This document shows, piece after piece, positions 24,734-34,037 of a DNA stretch of 64,000 nucleotides (positions are counted from its first letter, which is position 1; the number at the start of each line of letters is the position of its first letter). Below the pieces are notes generated by a model. It was not told the origin of the DNA and searched no databases. It worked only from the letters and a program-made list of their open reading frames with translations. This stretch comes from Pseudobacter sp. (GTDB lineage Bacteria > Bacteroidota > Bacteroidia > Chitinophagales > Chitinophagaceae): contig JAFIGX010000022.1 of assembly GCA_017849455.1 (NCBI GenBank), positions 372,001-436,000 on the forward strand, written 5' to 3'. A program made the position numbers and the translations under genes.

Positions 24734-24756
24734 CACCCTGAATTAGTATTGACCGA

Positions 24757-25767
24757 ATGCAGCATTTCCATTATAACCAGCCTTTCCACCTCGAAAGCGG
24801 GCAGTCATTGCCGGGTATTAATATTGCTTATCATACGTACGGCTCCCTGCATGCCGGGAGCAAAGTGGTATGGGTATGCCATGCCCTGACAGCCAATTCC
24901 GATGCGGCCGACTGGTGGAAGGGCGTGGTAGGGCCCGGTTATGTGATCAACCCCGATCAGTATTTCATCGTCTGCGCCAATATCCTGGGCTCCTGCTATG
25001 GCTCTACCGGCCCGCTCAGCCCGGACCCAGCCACCGGCAAACCCTTTTATCATGAATTTCCCCTGATCACCATCCGCGATATGGTGAAGGCCCATATTCT
25101 TCTGCGCAAACACCTGGGCATTGAAAGGGTCCATCTACTCATGGGCGGCAGCATGGGAGGCTACCAGGCCCTGGAATGGAGCGTAATGGAAAAGGACATC
25201 ATAGAACGATTGTTCCTGCTGGCGACCTCTCCCACCGAAAGCGCCTGGGGCATCGCGGTCCATGCTACCCAGCGACTGGCCATCGAAGCCGATGCCAGTT
25301 GGCAAAGCTCCACCCCGCAGGCCGGCTATAAAGGATTGAAAGCGGCCCGCGCCATCGGTATGCTCACCTACCGTAATTATGGTATCATGGTGCAAAAACA
25401 AACCGATCCCGATACGGAGAAGATCGATGATTTCAAAGCCGCTTCCTATATCGGTTACCAGGGCGATAAACTCGTGAAGCGCTTCAATGCCTATACTTAC
25501 TGGCACCTCACCAAAGCGATGGACAGCCACCACCTGGCCCGCGGCCGGGGCGGCAATGTAGAAGCCGTGCTGGAATCCATTCACCAGAAAACGCTGATCA
25601 TCGGTATCAGCAGCGATATTCTCTGCCCGCTGGAAGAACAACGTTTCATCCGGCAGCACATGCCCAATTGCACGTTGGTAGAGATCGATTCTGCCTATGG
25701 GCACGACGGGTTCATGGTGGAGGGTGAAAAGATCTCGGCCTGTTTAGGTAAATGGCTGAAAGAATAA
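24757..25767 (+). CDS. metX: Homoserine O-acetyltransferase
   Basis: 336 residues, alpha/beta hydrolase fold. It activates homoserine with acetyl-CoA for methionine synthesis. Motifs: INIAYHTYGSL at about 24-34, HALTANSDAADWW near 46-58, GSCYGSTGP, the nucleophile elbow LLMGGSMGGYQALEW near residue 133 (Ser), GISSDILCP (catalytic Asp) near 290, and YGHDGFMVE (His) near 315. No extra CBS domains. Some MetX-like enzymes use succinyl-CoA; the sequence read here does not settle this. The metZ and OsmC genes are divergent. Confidence 0.92.
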   Translation: MQHFHYNQPFHLESGQSLPGINIAYHTYGSLHAGSKVVWVCHALTANSDAADWWKGVVGPGYVINPDQYFIVCANILGSCYGSTGPLSPDPATGKPFYHEFPLITIRDMVKAHILLRKHLGIERVHLLMGGSMGGYQALEWSVMEKDIIERLFLLATSPTESAWGIAVHATQRLAIEADASWQSSTPQAGYKGLKAARAIGMLTYRNYGIMVQKQTDPDTEKIDDFKAASYIGYQGDKLVKRFNAYTYWHLTKAMDSHHLARGRGGNVEAVLESIHQKTLIIGISSDILCPLEEQRFIRQHMPNCTLVEIDSAYGHDGFMVEGEKISACLGKWLKE

Positions 25768-25772
25768 CCGGA

Positions 25773-28709
25773 TCACTTCAACAACCCATCCACTGTTATC
25801 GCTACATAATATAATGCCCCGATCGTGGGCCCCGCAGCATATTGAATATACCGGTGATTGAGAATATTGGCGCCCCCGCCTTTAATGGTGGTCAGTAATT
25901 TCGGAATGCGATAGCTCACCTGTGCATCGATGGTACTGTAAGCAGGTACGCGGCCATTGGCCAGCGGGCTCTCCCAGTTGAAAGCATCCTGCCATTTCCA
26001 TACAATGTTGAAGCCTACATTCTTCGCTACTTCACGGTTGCCGAAGGATACATTGGTGATCCATTTCGGCGTATTGAAACCGGTGATGAAAATATCGGCG
26101 CTCTTGTTGCTCACGATATCATTGAAATTGACATTGCCGCCGATCGTGAATTTCTTATAGAAGATATAGGTCGTGCCCAATGATGATCCATAGTTCCTGT
26201 ATTTGTTCCTGGCATTGGTGTATACCCGGTAGCGCGTTTGTTTGGCCCTGTTATCGGCCACCATATCGGTTACGGATGCATCAGAACCTACTTTACCTGA
26301 ATTAGGCACTGCCACTTCCACCTGGCCGAGGAAGCCATCATATTCGTTCAGGTAAGCATCGATATCGACGATGAGCTTATTGTCGAGCAATACCGTTTTG
26401 TAACCGGCCTCAAAAGAGTTGATCCGCTCCGGGCGGGTGGGTGAAAGGTTGGTCACTTCCAGCAGGGCCCGGTTCTTGAGCGCAGCAGCATTATCGATCT
26501 GTCCTGAAGGAAGAGATGGGTTACGGTCTTTATTATACGCTGCGTTGAAATTATTCACGGACGCCAGTGTATAGGAATTTTCGAGATAGCCCAATCCGTC
26601 GTTGATATAAGACAATCCACCTACACGGCGCACATTACCGTTGTTCACGAAAGAAAGCGCTTCGAAGAGTGCGGGGAAACGGAAACCATTCTGGAATGAC
26701 ACACGGAAATTATGCTTCTGCGCGGGCGTATACACCAAAGCCACGCGGGGATTTAGTTTGGGATCGAACTCGGGGTTGTAGTCGTACCTCAATGAAGCGA
26801 AGACTTTCAGCTTATCATGGAAAAAAGTTTTGGTAACCTGTGCGAAGCCGCCGAATTTTTTATAGTAAACATTTTTACCGAAATCATTACTGCCGGGTTT
26901 TACAGGCGTATTGCGCTCGGCAACGGGACGTGAGAAATCCACGAAATTGTTTCCGTCGGGGATCACTTCATAGATACGTGCATCGCCACCGATCAGCAGG
27001 TCGAATATTTTCACTTTGCCGGAGAGGTCCCATTGTGCGTCGGCATGGTACAGGCGGCTTTTCTGGTTGAGCCAGGCGCCGCCGGTAGGCGGCGCACCTG
27101 CGATACCCGCATTGGGATGGTCCCAGTTATTGATCCTGATGATGGTATTGAGCAGGTCGTTATAAGCCTGTGTGCCGGGCTCCACACGGCCCTGGTCGGC
27201 CGCCTGCCTGGCAATGCGCATGGCATTGGCGAGGTCTCCATCGCCGGCAGGCCCCAAAGCAGCCTGCAGAGCAGATTTGAAGCGATTGCCCCAATCCTTG
27301 TTCGATAATTGTGTGAGCTGTAGATTATCAGCCAGTGGCTTGAGGTTATAGGAATCACCGGTCTTTTCGATCGATACATAAGTGCGTACAAAATAGTTAT
27401 GCCCTTTTACTTCGAGCCTGTGGTTCTGTACCACCACATTGTCGAGCTGGATCTTGTTGCCACGCTGGAACACGCCGTCCATTTTACCGATGCGATAGCT
27501 GTACGATAGTTCTGCATTCTCACTGGCCCTGAAATGAATGGCCGCATCTCCTTTCAGGTTATCCACCGTGGGCTTCACAAGGTCTTTTTCCCAGTATCCC
27601 GTACGGCGCAGAATGAATGTTCTGTTACTGCCTTTATAATTCACGCCCTGGATCGTTACGGCATTGTTGTTCTCATCGCCATAGCGGTTCCAGGCATCAT
27701 AGGCAGGATTGTTCTGCGCACCATTCAGTTCCGGGAATGCCGGGTTGGCTGTATTGAGGTTATTCGGGTTCTGGTCAGTGGTGGTGTTCGATACCCAGTC
27801 TGTCCCCCGGAGATAACTGGCGTTTATCTTGAAGGCCCACCGGCGGCCGAGGGCAACGGCATAGCGCACAGCCGTTTCCGTGAGTAGGCTGGGGCTCCTG
27901 TCCTTTCCATCCACATGATTGATCCCTGTTTTATGATATACGCTCAAACCCTGATGGGTGAAAGGGCTCTTGGTGATCAGGTTGGCCATGCCATTGATCG
28001 CGTTCATCCCATACAGCGCTGAAGCCGCGCCAGGCGTGATCTCCACGCTGGCGATATCCAGCTCCGTGGGCCCGATGGCATTACCCAGTGGTACACCCAG
28101 TGTTGCCGCCTGCATATCTACCCCATCTACCAGTTGCATGAACCGGAAGTTGTTGGGGATATTGAACCCACGGGTATTGGGCACTTTGAAGGTAAGACTA
28201 GAAGTGGTCATCTGCACTCCTTTCACATTTTCAAGTGCATCGTAGAAGCTGGGCGCCGGTGTTTCGCGGATGGCGCGGATGTCCAGCTTTTCGATTGCCA
28301 CCGGCGATCGTAAAATATTCTCCGGCACACGCGATGCCGTTACCACCACTTCATTGCCCAATACGGTTTGCGTTACCAGGGCGATCTGTAGTTTGGAGCC
28401 CAGGCTTTTTACTTCCAGTTCCTGCGGCTTGAAACCAACTGAAGTGATCACCAGGGTGAATGGCAGTTTCTGTTTGGTGCGCAATACGAAATTGCCACTG
28501 TTATTGGTGATGGTCCCTGCTACAGAACCCTTGATCTGGATACTTACATCAGGAATAGGTTCTTTTCTCTCCTGGTCGATGACCTGACCGGAGATCTCGA
28601 TGATGGTGTTGTCCTGTGCAATCAGTCTGGTTACCGGTAAGGACAGTGTCAGCACCAGGAGGCTGATCGTGAGCAGTCGCTTTACCGGTAGTCTCATTTC
28701 ATTTCTCAT
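25773..28709 (-). CDS. TonB-dependent outer membrane receptor
   Basis: 978 residues. Signal peptide to about residue 31 (PVTRLIAQ), then a CarboxypepD_reg-like domain (ISGQVIDQERKEPIPDVSIQIKG at about 39-61), a plug domain (NEVVVTASRVPENILRSPVAIE from about 120; YGMNAINGMANLITKSP) and a 22-strand barrel. It lacks a SusD partner, so it is not a classical polysaccharide utilisation receptor. It ends the sulfate assimilation cluster and a copy of the cluster's 17-bp dyad lies in its promoter region, so uptake of a sulfur compound (for example sulfate esters, sulfonates or a thiosulfate-containing ligand) is plausible but inferred. A second in-frame ATG (28697) is an equally good start. Confidence 0.88.
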   Translation of the reverse strand: MRNEMRLPVKRLLTISLLVLTLSLPVTRLIAQDNTIIEISGQVIDQERKEPIPDVSIQIKGSVAGTITNNSGNFVLRTKQKLPFTLVITSVGFKPQELEVKSLGSKLQIALVTQTVLGNEVVVTASRVPENILRSPVAIEKLDIRAIRETPAPSFYDALENVKGVQMTTSSLTFKVPNTRGFNIPNNFRFMQLVDGVDMQAATLGVPLGNAIGPTELDIASVEITPGAASALYGMNAINGMANLITKSPFTHQGLSVYHKTGINHVDGKDRSPSLLTETAVRYAVALGRRWAFKINASYLRGTDWVSNTTTDQNPNNLNTANPAFPELNGAQNNPAYDAWNRYGDENNNAVTIQGVNYKGSNRTFILRRTGYWEKDLVKPTVDNLKGDAAIHFRASENAELSYSYRIGKMDGVFQRGNKIQLDNVVVQNHRLEVKGHNYFVRTYVSIEKTGDSYNLKPLADNLQLTQLSNKDWGNRFKSALQAALGPAGDGDLANAMRIARQAADQGRVEPGTQAYNDLLNTIIRINNWDHPNAGIAGAPPTGGAWLNQKSRLYHADAQWDLSGKVKIFDLLIGGDARIYEVIPDGNNFVDFSRPVAERNTPVKPGSNDFGKNVYYKKFGGFAQVTKTFFHDKLKVFASLRYDYNPEFDPKLNPRVALVYTPAQKHNFRVSFQNGFRFPALFEALSFVNNGNVRRVGGLSYINDGLGYLENSYTLASVNNFNAAYNKDRNPSLPSGQIDNAAALKNRALLEVTNLSPTRPERINSFEAGYKTVLLDNKLIVDIDAYLNEYDGFLGQVEVAVPNSGKVGSDASVTDMVADNRAKQTRYRVYTNARNKYRNYGSSLGTTYIFYKKFTIGGNVNFNDIVSNKSADIFITGFNTPKWITNVSFGNREVAKNVGFNIVWKWQDAFNWESPLANGRVPAYSTIDAQVSYRIPKLLTTIKGGGANILNHRYIQYAAGPTIGALYYVAITVDGLLK

Positions 28710-28764
28710 AAAACTTTACTTTAGGATCGGTGATTTTTTTTAATGTTGGGTTGATTGTATTTAT

Positions 28765-28787
28765 TAGTCTACTAAAATACTAGACTA
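28765..28787. promoter_or_regulatory. Sulfur-cluster dyad, site 1 (upstream of TonB receptor)
   Basis: TAGTCTA at 28765-28771 and TAGACTA at 28781-28787 are a perfect 7-bp inverted repeat. The inner 17 bp (28768-28784) read TCTAC-TAAAATA-CTAGA. Sites at 34880-34896, 38669-38685 and 38904-38920 have the same TCTAC-N7-half-site layout. It lies 56 bp before the receptor start, a position fit for a repressor or activator. The binding protein is not in the window; Rrf2-type sulfur regulators bind dyads of this size, which makes one a candidate. Confidence 0.55.
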
Positions 28788-28829
28788 TTAATTCAAAAAA
28801 TTACCTCTGCCTTTATGCAGAGGACATTC

Positions 28830-30347
28830 CTAGAGGATCTTGATCAGTATCTTCAGGCTCCAGAAGATCACCAGTATCCCCAACAGGATGAACGACGTTT
28901 TGCGGGGCAGCTTACCTGCCAGTTTAGCTGCGATAGGTGCTGCGATCAGTCCACCCACCACCAACGCCAGGATCGTTTGCCAGTGGCTCACACCTAACAA
29001 TGTGAAAAAAGTAAAGGCACTGGCGAGGGTCACGAAGAATTCCGTGAGGCTTACAGACCCGATCACGAACCTGGGGCTCCTCCCCTTCGTGATCAGCGTA
29101 GTGGTAACGATAGGGCCCCAGCCCCCGCCGCCAAAGGAATCCAGGAATCCGCCCGCACCGGCCAGCCAGCCATAATGCTTGAACTTCTTCTGTACTTTCT
29201 GCTTGCGGAAAGCGCTCAGCAAGATGCGCACGCCAAGGATCATCGTATAACATGCCATGATGGGCTTTATATAATCCACATGCGTATCGCCCAATTGGGT
29301 CAGCAATACAGCCCCCAATATGGCGCCTATGACCCCGGGTATCAGCAATACCTTGAATAATTTTTTGTTCACGTTCCCGAAACGGTAATGGCTATAACCT
29401 GAAGCACCGCTCGCAAACATCTCGGCCGTATGGATACTGCCGCTGATAGCAGCGGGGTTCACACCGGCCGATAACAGGATCGTAGCGCTGGTAACGCCGT
29501 AGCCCATGCCCAGCGCCCCATCCACGAGCTGTGCCAGGAAACCGGCCAGCAACATCAGCGGAAAATTTTTATCGAGCGTCTTGTACCAGTCGAATGTGCC
29601 CTGCGCCATCTCTTTCAATGGCAGGTATGAAAAAATAAAATACCCGATCAGCATCAGGGCAAAAGCCTGTACCGAACGGGTAGCGATCTTACGCCAGCGT
29701 TTTTCTTTCTCACTCCCTTCTTCCACCAGCACTTTCGTGAGCGCGTTCAGCTTTTTCACTTTCCCGGCAAAATCCCCGTTGAGCCTGTTACGTACCGTAT
29801 GCAGGTTGTTGATCACTTCATCCAGTTCACCAGGCAATGCATGGTTGAGCACTTCTTTGATGCGTTTGGCGGCAGTGGGCGATTTGCCATTGGTAGAGAT
29901 AGCGATCTTGAGATTGCCTTTCTGCACAATCGAGCTGAGATAGAAGTCACATTGATCGGGTGTATCGGCCACATTCACAAGCAACCTATTGAATTTGGCG
30001 GCATCACGGATAGACCGGCTCAGCTCTTTGTCGTTCACTGCCACGATCACGATGTCTTTCCCTTCCAGGTCGTCGTCCCTGAAGGGCCGCTCTTCCAGCA
30101 GCACACCCGCGTAGTTCGACGCCAGTGATTGCACAGCGTCGCTGATATGGATGGCCACCACCGTAACGGTCGAATGCGGCGCATTGTGCAGAATGGCTGA
30201 AAGCTTCTCCAGACCTACATTTCCGGCTCCTATTACCAATACCTGCAGGCTCTCCAGTTTGAGGAAAACAGGGAACAGGTGATTCGTATCGGAGACCGGT
30301 GCTGTCTTCTCCTGCCCGATAGTGATATGGTTCTTGTCTACTGACAT
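28830..30347 (-). CDS. Fusion: sirohaem synthase-type NAD-binding domain plus TSUP (TauE/SafE) permease
   Basis: 505 residues. The N-part (about 22-225) is a Met8/CysG-N-type precorrin-2 dehydrogenase: LVIGAGNVGLEKLSAIL (NAD loop), RPFRDDDLEGKDIVIVAVND, LLVNVADTPDQCDFYLSSIV and AISTNGKSPTAAKRIKE, all conserved. The C-part (about 225-505) is a TSUP anion permease with two repeats (LAQLVDGALGMGYGVTSATILLSAG; GGFLDSFGGGGWGPIVTTTLI). So one polypeptide links sirohaem production for sulfite reductase with transport of a sulfur anion, probably sulfate. It follows cysI on the same strand. No stop or frameshift divides the two parts. Confidence 0.88.
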   Translation of the reverse strand: MSVDKNHITIGQEKTAPVSDTNHLFPVFLKLESLQVLVIGAGNVGLEKLSAILHNAPHSTVTVVAIHISDAVQSLASNYAGVLLEERPFRDDDLEGKDIVIVAVNDKELSRSIRDAAKFNRLLVNVADTPDQCDFYLSSIVQKGNLKIAISTNGKSPTAAKRIKEVLNHALPGELDEVINNLHTVRNRLNGDFAGKVKKLNALTKVLVEEGSEKEKRWRKIATRSVQAFALMLIGYFIFSYLPLKEMAQGTFDWYKTLDKNFPLMLLAGFLAQLVDGALGMGYGVTSATILLSAGVNPAAISGSIHTAEMFASGASGYSHYRFGNVNKKLFKVLLIPGVIGAILGAVLLTQLGDTHVDYIKPIMACYTMILGVRILLSAFRKQKVQKKFKHYGWLAGAGGFLDSFGGGGWGPIVTTTLITKGRSPRFVIGSVSLTEFFVTLASAFTFFTLLGVSHWQTILALVVGGLIAAPIAAKLAGKLPRKTSFILLGILVIFWSLKILIKIL

Positions 30348-30391
30348 AATATTATTTGTTTCCTACAACCTCTATTATTACTACTTTTTTG

Positions 30392-30598
30392 TTTACCACG
30401 GAGGCACAAAGGGAAGAGGTCCTTCAATGAGGTAACTTTCCAACTCTCTGACCTGCTCTTCGTGTACTTATACGACCATCAATACTTCAATAGGCCCTAA
30501 TTCTTGTCAAGTTCTTGTCAAGACCACAAAGCTACCTCCGGTAGTGTTGAATAAATCTGAAACTCCTTTCCTTCGCGCCTCCGTGCCTTCGTGGTAAA
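30392..30598. repeat. Family D word repeats and an 11-bp direct repeat between cysI and the fusion gene
   Basis: Left word block at about 30392-30419 (TTTACCACGGAGGCACAAAG), right block at about 30569-30598 (CCTTCGCGCCTCCGTGCC, TTCGTGGTAAA), giving imperfectly complementary arms over about 25 bp. Between them, TTCTTGTCAAG is repeated in tandem (30501-30511, 30512-30522). The 258-bp gap holds no gene. This interrupts an otherwise tightly packed minus-strand cluster and may affect expression of the two downstream genes. Confidence 0.6.
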
Positions 30599-30605
30599 AA
30601 AATCT

Positions 30606-32276
30606 CTACACCCATTTTTCGCGCAGTGCGAAATCTCCGAAGGTCTCACCCTTCTTTCTGTTCTTACTATATTCACTGAATAATTTGTCCAGCTCGCGGA
30701 GGATCGCCGGTTCATCGAGGTTCTCCCTGTATTTTTTGTTCAGCCTCAGTCCTTCCCGGTCACCTCCTAAATGCAAATTATACTGACCATAAGCGGTACC
30801 GATAAAACCGATCTCCGCCACATAAGGCCGGCCGCATCCGTTGGGGCAGCCTGTCATACGCAGCGAGATGGCATCATCCGATAATCCATATTTTTCAAGT
30901 ACCGGCTCGATCTTCGAGATCAGGGTCGGCAGGTACCGCTGCGCTTCGGCCAATGCCAGCGGGCAGGTATTGAATGCCACGCAGGCAATAGCGCTTTTCC
31001 TTACTGCGCCTGCTTTTTCGGTATGTTCGATGATCCCGAATCTTTCCAGGATAGCTTCCACTTCTTTTTTATCCTTCGGATCGATATCACTGAGGATCAC
31101 ATTCTGGTTGCAGGTAAACCGGAAATTCGCCTTGCCTGTTCTGGCCACTTCCAGCAAAGCTGTTTTTAGAGCGAGCTGTGCCTCATCCAGCACTCTGCCG
31201 TTCTCTGAAAAAACAGTATAGTACCATTTCCCTTCATGGTTCTGCTGCCAGCCATAATAATCGCTGCGTTGTGTGAACTCATAGGGCCTTTCCCGTTCGA
31301 GTGCGAATCCGCAACGTTTTTCCAGTTCCTGCCTGAATGCTTCAATGCCCATTTTGTCGATGGTATACTTCAGGCGGGCCTGCTTGCGGTCGCTGCGGTT
31401 GCCGTAGTCACGCTGAATGGTGATGATCTCGTACACAGCTTTCAGGGTCTTCTCTTCAGTATCTGCAAATCCGAGCACAGTGGCCAATCGCGCATAGGTA
31501 TTGGGGTTACCATGCGTGGTGCTCAGTCCCCCCCCGGCCGCAATATTGAACCCTTTCAGTTTCCCATCCTCTATGATAGCGATCAGCCCGATATCGTTGG
31601 CAAATACGTCCACATCATTATGGGGAGGTATGGCGATAGCGATCTTGAATTTCCTGGGCAGGTAGCGGTCCTGGTACAGTGGATCGGTCTCATCCTTTTT
31701 CTCCAGCAGGGAATTTTCATCGAGCCATACTTCATAATAGGCCCTTGTTTTCGGGAGGGCGAGGGTGCTGATCTTGTCGGCATACCGGAAGATCTCTTCA
31801 TGGATGGCAGATTGTTTGGGATGCGCCCCGCACACCACATTGCGGTTTACATCCCCACAAGCTGCAATAGAATCGAGCTTCAGCGTATCGAATGCTTTAA
31901 TGGTGGGTTTTACGTGTGATTTGAGAATGCCATGCAATTGCACGGTCTGTCGGGTAGTGATCTTGATCACCCCGGTGGAATGTTCCCCTGCAATATGATG
32001 CAGTCCCACCCACTGTTCCGGCGTGAGGAAACCTCCGGGCAGGCGCAAGCGGATCATGTAGGAGTACAACCACTCCAGCTTTTTGGCGCTCCGCTCTTCC
32101 CGGCGGTCGCGGTCATCCTGCTGGTACATGCCATGGAATTTCATCAATGACTGATCATCTTCGCGGAGGGCGCCGGTAGCTTCGTCGGTCAGACTTTGCT
32201 TCAGCGTTCCCCGCAGCCCATGGCTTTGTTGTTTGATCCTTTCAACCGGTGACAAATTATCCTGGTTCGTGCTCAT
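30606..32276 (-). CDS. cysI: Sulfite reductase hemoprotein subunit
   Basis: 556 residues. The enzyme reduces sulfite to sulfide at a sirohaem coupled to a [4Fe-4S] cluster. The cluster-binding cysteines are in AFNTCPLALAEAQRYLP (with the first Cys pair) and RMTGCPNGCGRPYVAEIGF near residues 435-490. N-terminal ferredoxin-like repeats (GGFLTPEQWVGLHHIA; ITTRQTVQLHGILK) and the sirohaem site residues (NVVCGAHP, KIAIAIPPHNDVDVF) are present. Its partner cysJ is immediately upstream, and its sirohaem supply genes flank it. Confidence 0.95.
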   Translation of the reverse strand: MSTNQDNLSPVERIKQQSHGLRGTLKQSLTDEATGALREDDQSLMKFHGMYQQDDRDRREERSAKKLEWLYSYMIRLRLPGGFLTPEQWVGLHHIAGEHSTGVIKITTRQTVQLHGILKSHVKPTIKAFDTLKLDSIAACGDVNRNVVCGAHPKQSAIHEEIFRYADKISTLALPKTRAYYEVWLDENSLLEKKDETDPLYQDRYLPRKFKIAIAIPPHNDVDVFANDIGLIAIIEDGKLKGFNIAAGGGLSTTHGNPNTYARLATVLGFADTEEKTLKAVYEIITIQRDYGNRSDRKQARLKYTIDKMGIEAFRQELEKRCGFALERERPYEFTQRSDYYGWQQNHEGKWYYTVFSENGRVLDEAQLALKTALLEVARTGKANFRFTCNQNVILSDIDPKDKKEVEAILERFGIIEHTEKAGAVRKSAIACVAFNTCPLALAEAQRYLPTLISKIEPVLEKYGLSDDAISLRMTGCPNGCGRPYVAEIGFIGTAYGQYNLHLGGDREGLRLNKKYRENLDEPAILRELDKLFSEYSKNRKKGETFGDFALREKWV

Positions 32277-32297
32277 AGCTGATTTTTCGATCTGTTA

Positions 32298-34037
32298 TCA
32301 ATAAACGTCCATCAGGAAACGTCCTTCTTCTTTCAGGGTATCGAGATAGGCCAATGCTTCCCTGCTGCTCTTTCCGCCCAATCTTTCGATCACCTGCAAG
32401 AGGGCATATTCCACATCGCGGCTCATGGGGTGCTTGGCGCCGCAGATATAGAGGTAAGCGCCGCTCTCGATCCAGTTCCACAATTCTTTGGATTGTTCCA
32501 GCAGCCGGTGCTGAACGTATATCTTATATTTCTGGTCGCGGCTGAAAGCCAGGTTAAGCCTTGAAAGCACACCTGTCTGCAGCCAATTCTGGACTTCTGT
32601 CTGGTAAAGGAAATCCGTTACGAAATGCTGGTCGCCAAAGAACAGCCAGTTTCGGCCTGTAGCGCCTGAGGAATCTCTCTCTGCTATGAAGGAGCGGAAT
32701 GGTGCAATACCAGTTCCCGGCCCGATCATGATCAGGTCTTTATCCGGTGCGGGCAACCTGAACTGATGGTTCCTGTGCACATAAAATTCGATCCTGTTGT
32801 TTTCCTGTAATCCTGCGAGGAAATTGGAGCAGAGCCCGTATTTCAATTCTTCATTGACATAAAATTTATCAAGCGCCACGGTGAGATGTATCTCACCACT
32901 ATGCGTGGATGGTGAGGAAGAGATGGAATATAACCGGGGCGTGATGGGTTCCAGGATGCCGATCACTTCTTCAAATTGTGCCGCATCTTTCACCGGGTAG
33001 ATCTTCAGCAGGTTCAGCAGCCCGATCTTCGTTTCGGGAATATCCTGCTTCACGATGGCGGCATATTGTTTCACCACCCTTTCCGGCAGGTATATGATAT
33101 TCAGTTTCCTGCGCAACAATTCCTCCACACCATAAGGCTCATTCCTGAATTGTACTGATAAGCGTGGATTAATGCTTGTTAGTGACAGGATCGCGTCGAC
33201 CGTTTGCCGCGGATTTTCCGGAATGATACCAACGGAATCACCGGGCAGATAATCTACCTCTTCCTCTACGCCAATCTCGATATGATAGGTCTCTTTGGAA
33301 GAGCCACGGTCATTGAGGTTGATACCGCTGAGGACGGTACCTGTGTATATCTTTTTGCCTGTGCTTTTCTTTACAGGAGTGGATGTTGGAGCAGGCGCAG
33401 CGGGCGTTACAGCCTGTCCGCTCAGTTGCTGGAAAACCTGTGTGAACCAGCCGGCGGCATCTTTTTCATAATCCGTATCGCATTTCAGGAGCGATACGAT
33501 GCGCTGACCGCCCAGTCGCTGCAATTGCGAATCCACATCTTCCCCAGCCTTGCAATAGAGTGGGTACGAAGTATCGCCCAGCGCCAGCACGCCGAATTTG
33601 AGCTGGTTGAGCTTGAAACCGTTCTGGTGGATATGATCGTAGAATTTTTTTGCGGTTGCCGGGGGTTCACCTTCTCCCTGCGTGCTGATGATGGTAAAGA
33701 AATATTCTTCCCTGGAAAGATCATTCAGCCGGTATTGATCGAGGCTCACGAGTTTGGCATTGATGCCGTTCTTTTTGGCCTGTGAAGCAAATTCTGCTGC
33801 CAGCTTTTTCGAGTTGCCCGTTTCCGTTCCGTAGGCAATGGTGATCTTTTGTACGGCTGGTTTGGCTGGTACTGCGGAGGGTCCTGCCAGTGCCTGCGCA
33901 GCAGGCGTGGCCTGGTGTTCAGCGGTTTGCGCCAGCAAGCCCGCCAGGTAGCCATTCATCCATACCAGCTCTTCGCGGTTGGAGGTCTTGACCAGGTCAA
34001 GCAGTGTTTTCAGTTTAAGCTCTGCTAACATGTTCAT
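32298..34037 (-). CDS. cysJ: Sulfite reductase flavoprotein subunit
   Basis: 579 residues, NADPH-dependent. The flavodoxin-like FMN domain is at about 65-205 (ITIAYGTETGNSKKLA), the FAD domain follows a Pro/Ala/Thr linker (about 210-430; PRLYSISSSPSTH), and the NADPH part is at about 440-579 (MIGPGTGIAPFRSFIAER, YICGAKHPMSRDV). The start overlaps the 3' end of the SUMT gene by 23 bp with either ATG (34037 or 34031), suggesting translational coupling. Paired with cysI downstream. Confidence 0.94.
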   Translation of the reverse strand: MNMLAELKLKTLLDLVKTSNREELVWMNGYLAGLLAQTAEHQATPAAQALAGPSAVPAKPAVQKITIAYGTETGNSKKLAAEFASQAKKNGINAKLVSLDQYRLNDLSREEYFFTIISTQGEGEPPATAKKFYDHIHQNGFKLNQLKFGVLALGDTSYPLYCKAGEDVDSQLQRLGGQRIVSLLKCDTDYEKDAAGWFTQVFQQLSGQAVTPAAPAPTSTPVKKSTGKKIYTGTVLSGINLNDRGSSKETYHIEIGVEEEVDYLPGDSVGIIPENPRQTVDAILSLTSINPRLSVQFRNEPYGVEELLRRKLNIIYLPERVVKQYAAIVKQDIPETKIGLLNLLKIYPVKDAAQFEEVIGILEPITPRLYSISSSPSTHSGEIHLTVALDKFYVNEELKYGLCSNFLAGLQENNRIEFYVHRNHQFRLPAPDKDLIMIGPGTGIAPFRSFIAERDSSGATGRNWLFFGDQHFVTDFLYQTEVQNWLQTGVLSRLNLAFSRDQKYKIYVQHRLLEQSKELWNWIESGAYLYICGAKHPMSRDVEYALLQVIERLGGKSSREALAYLDTLKEEGRFLMDVY

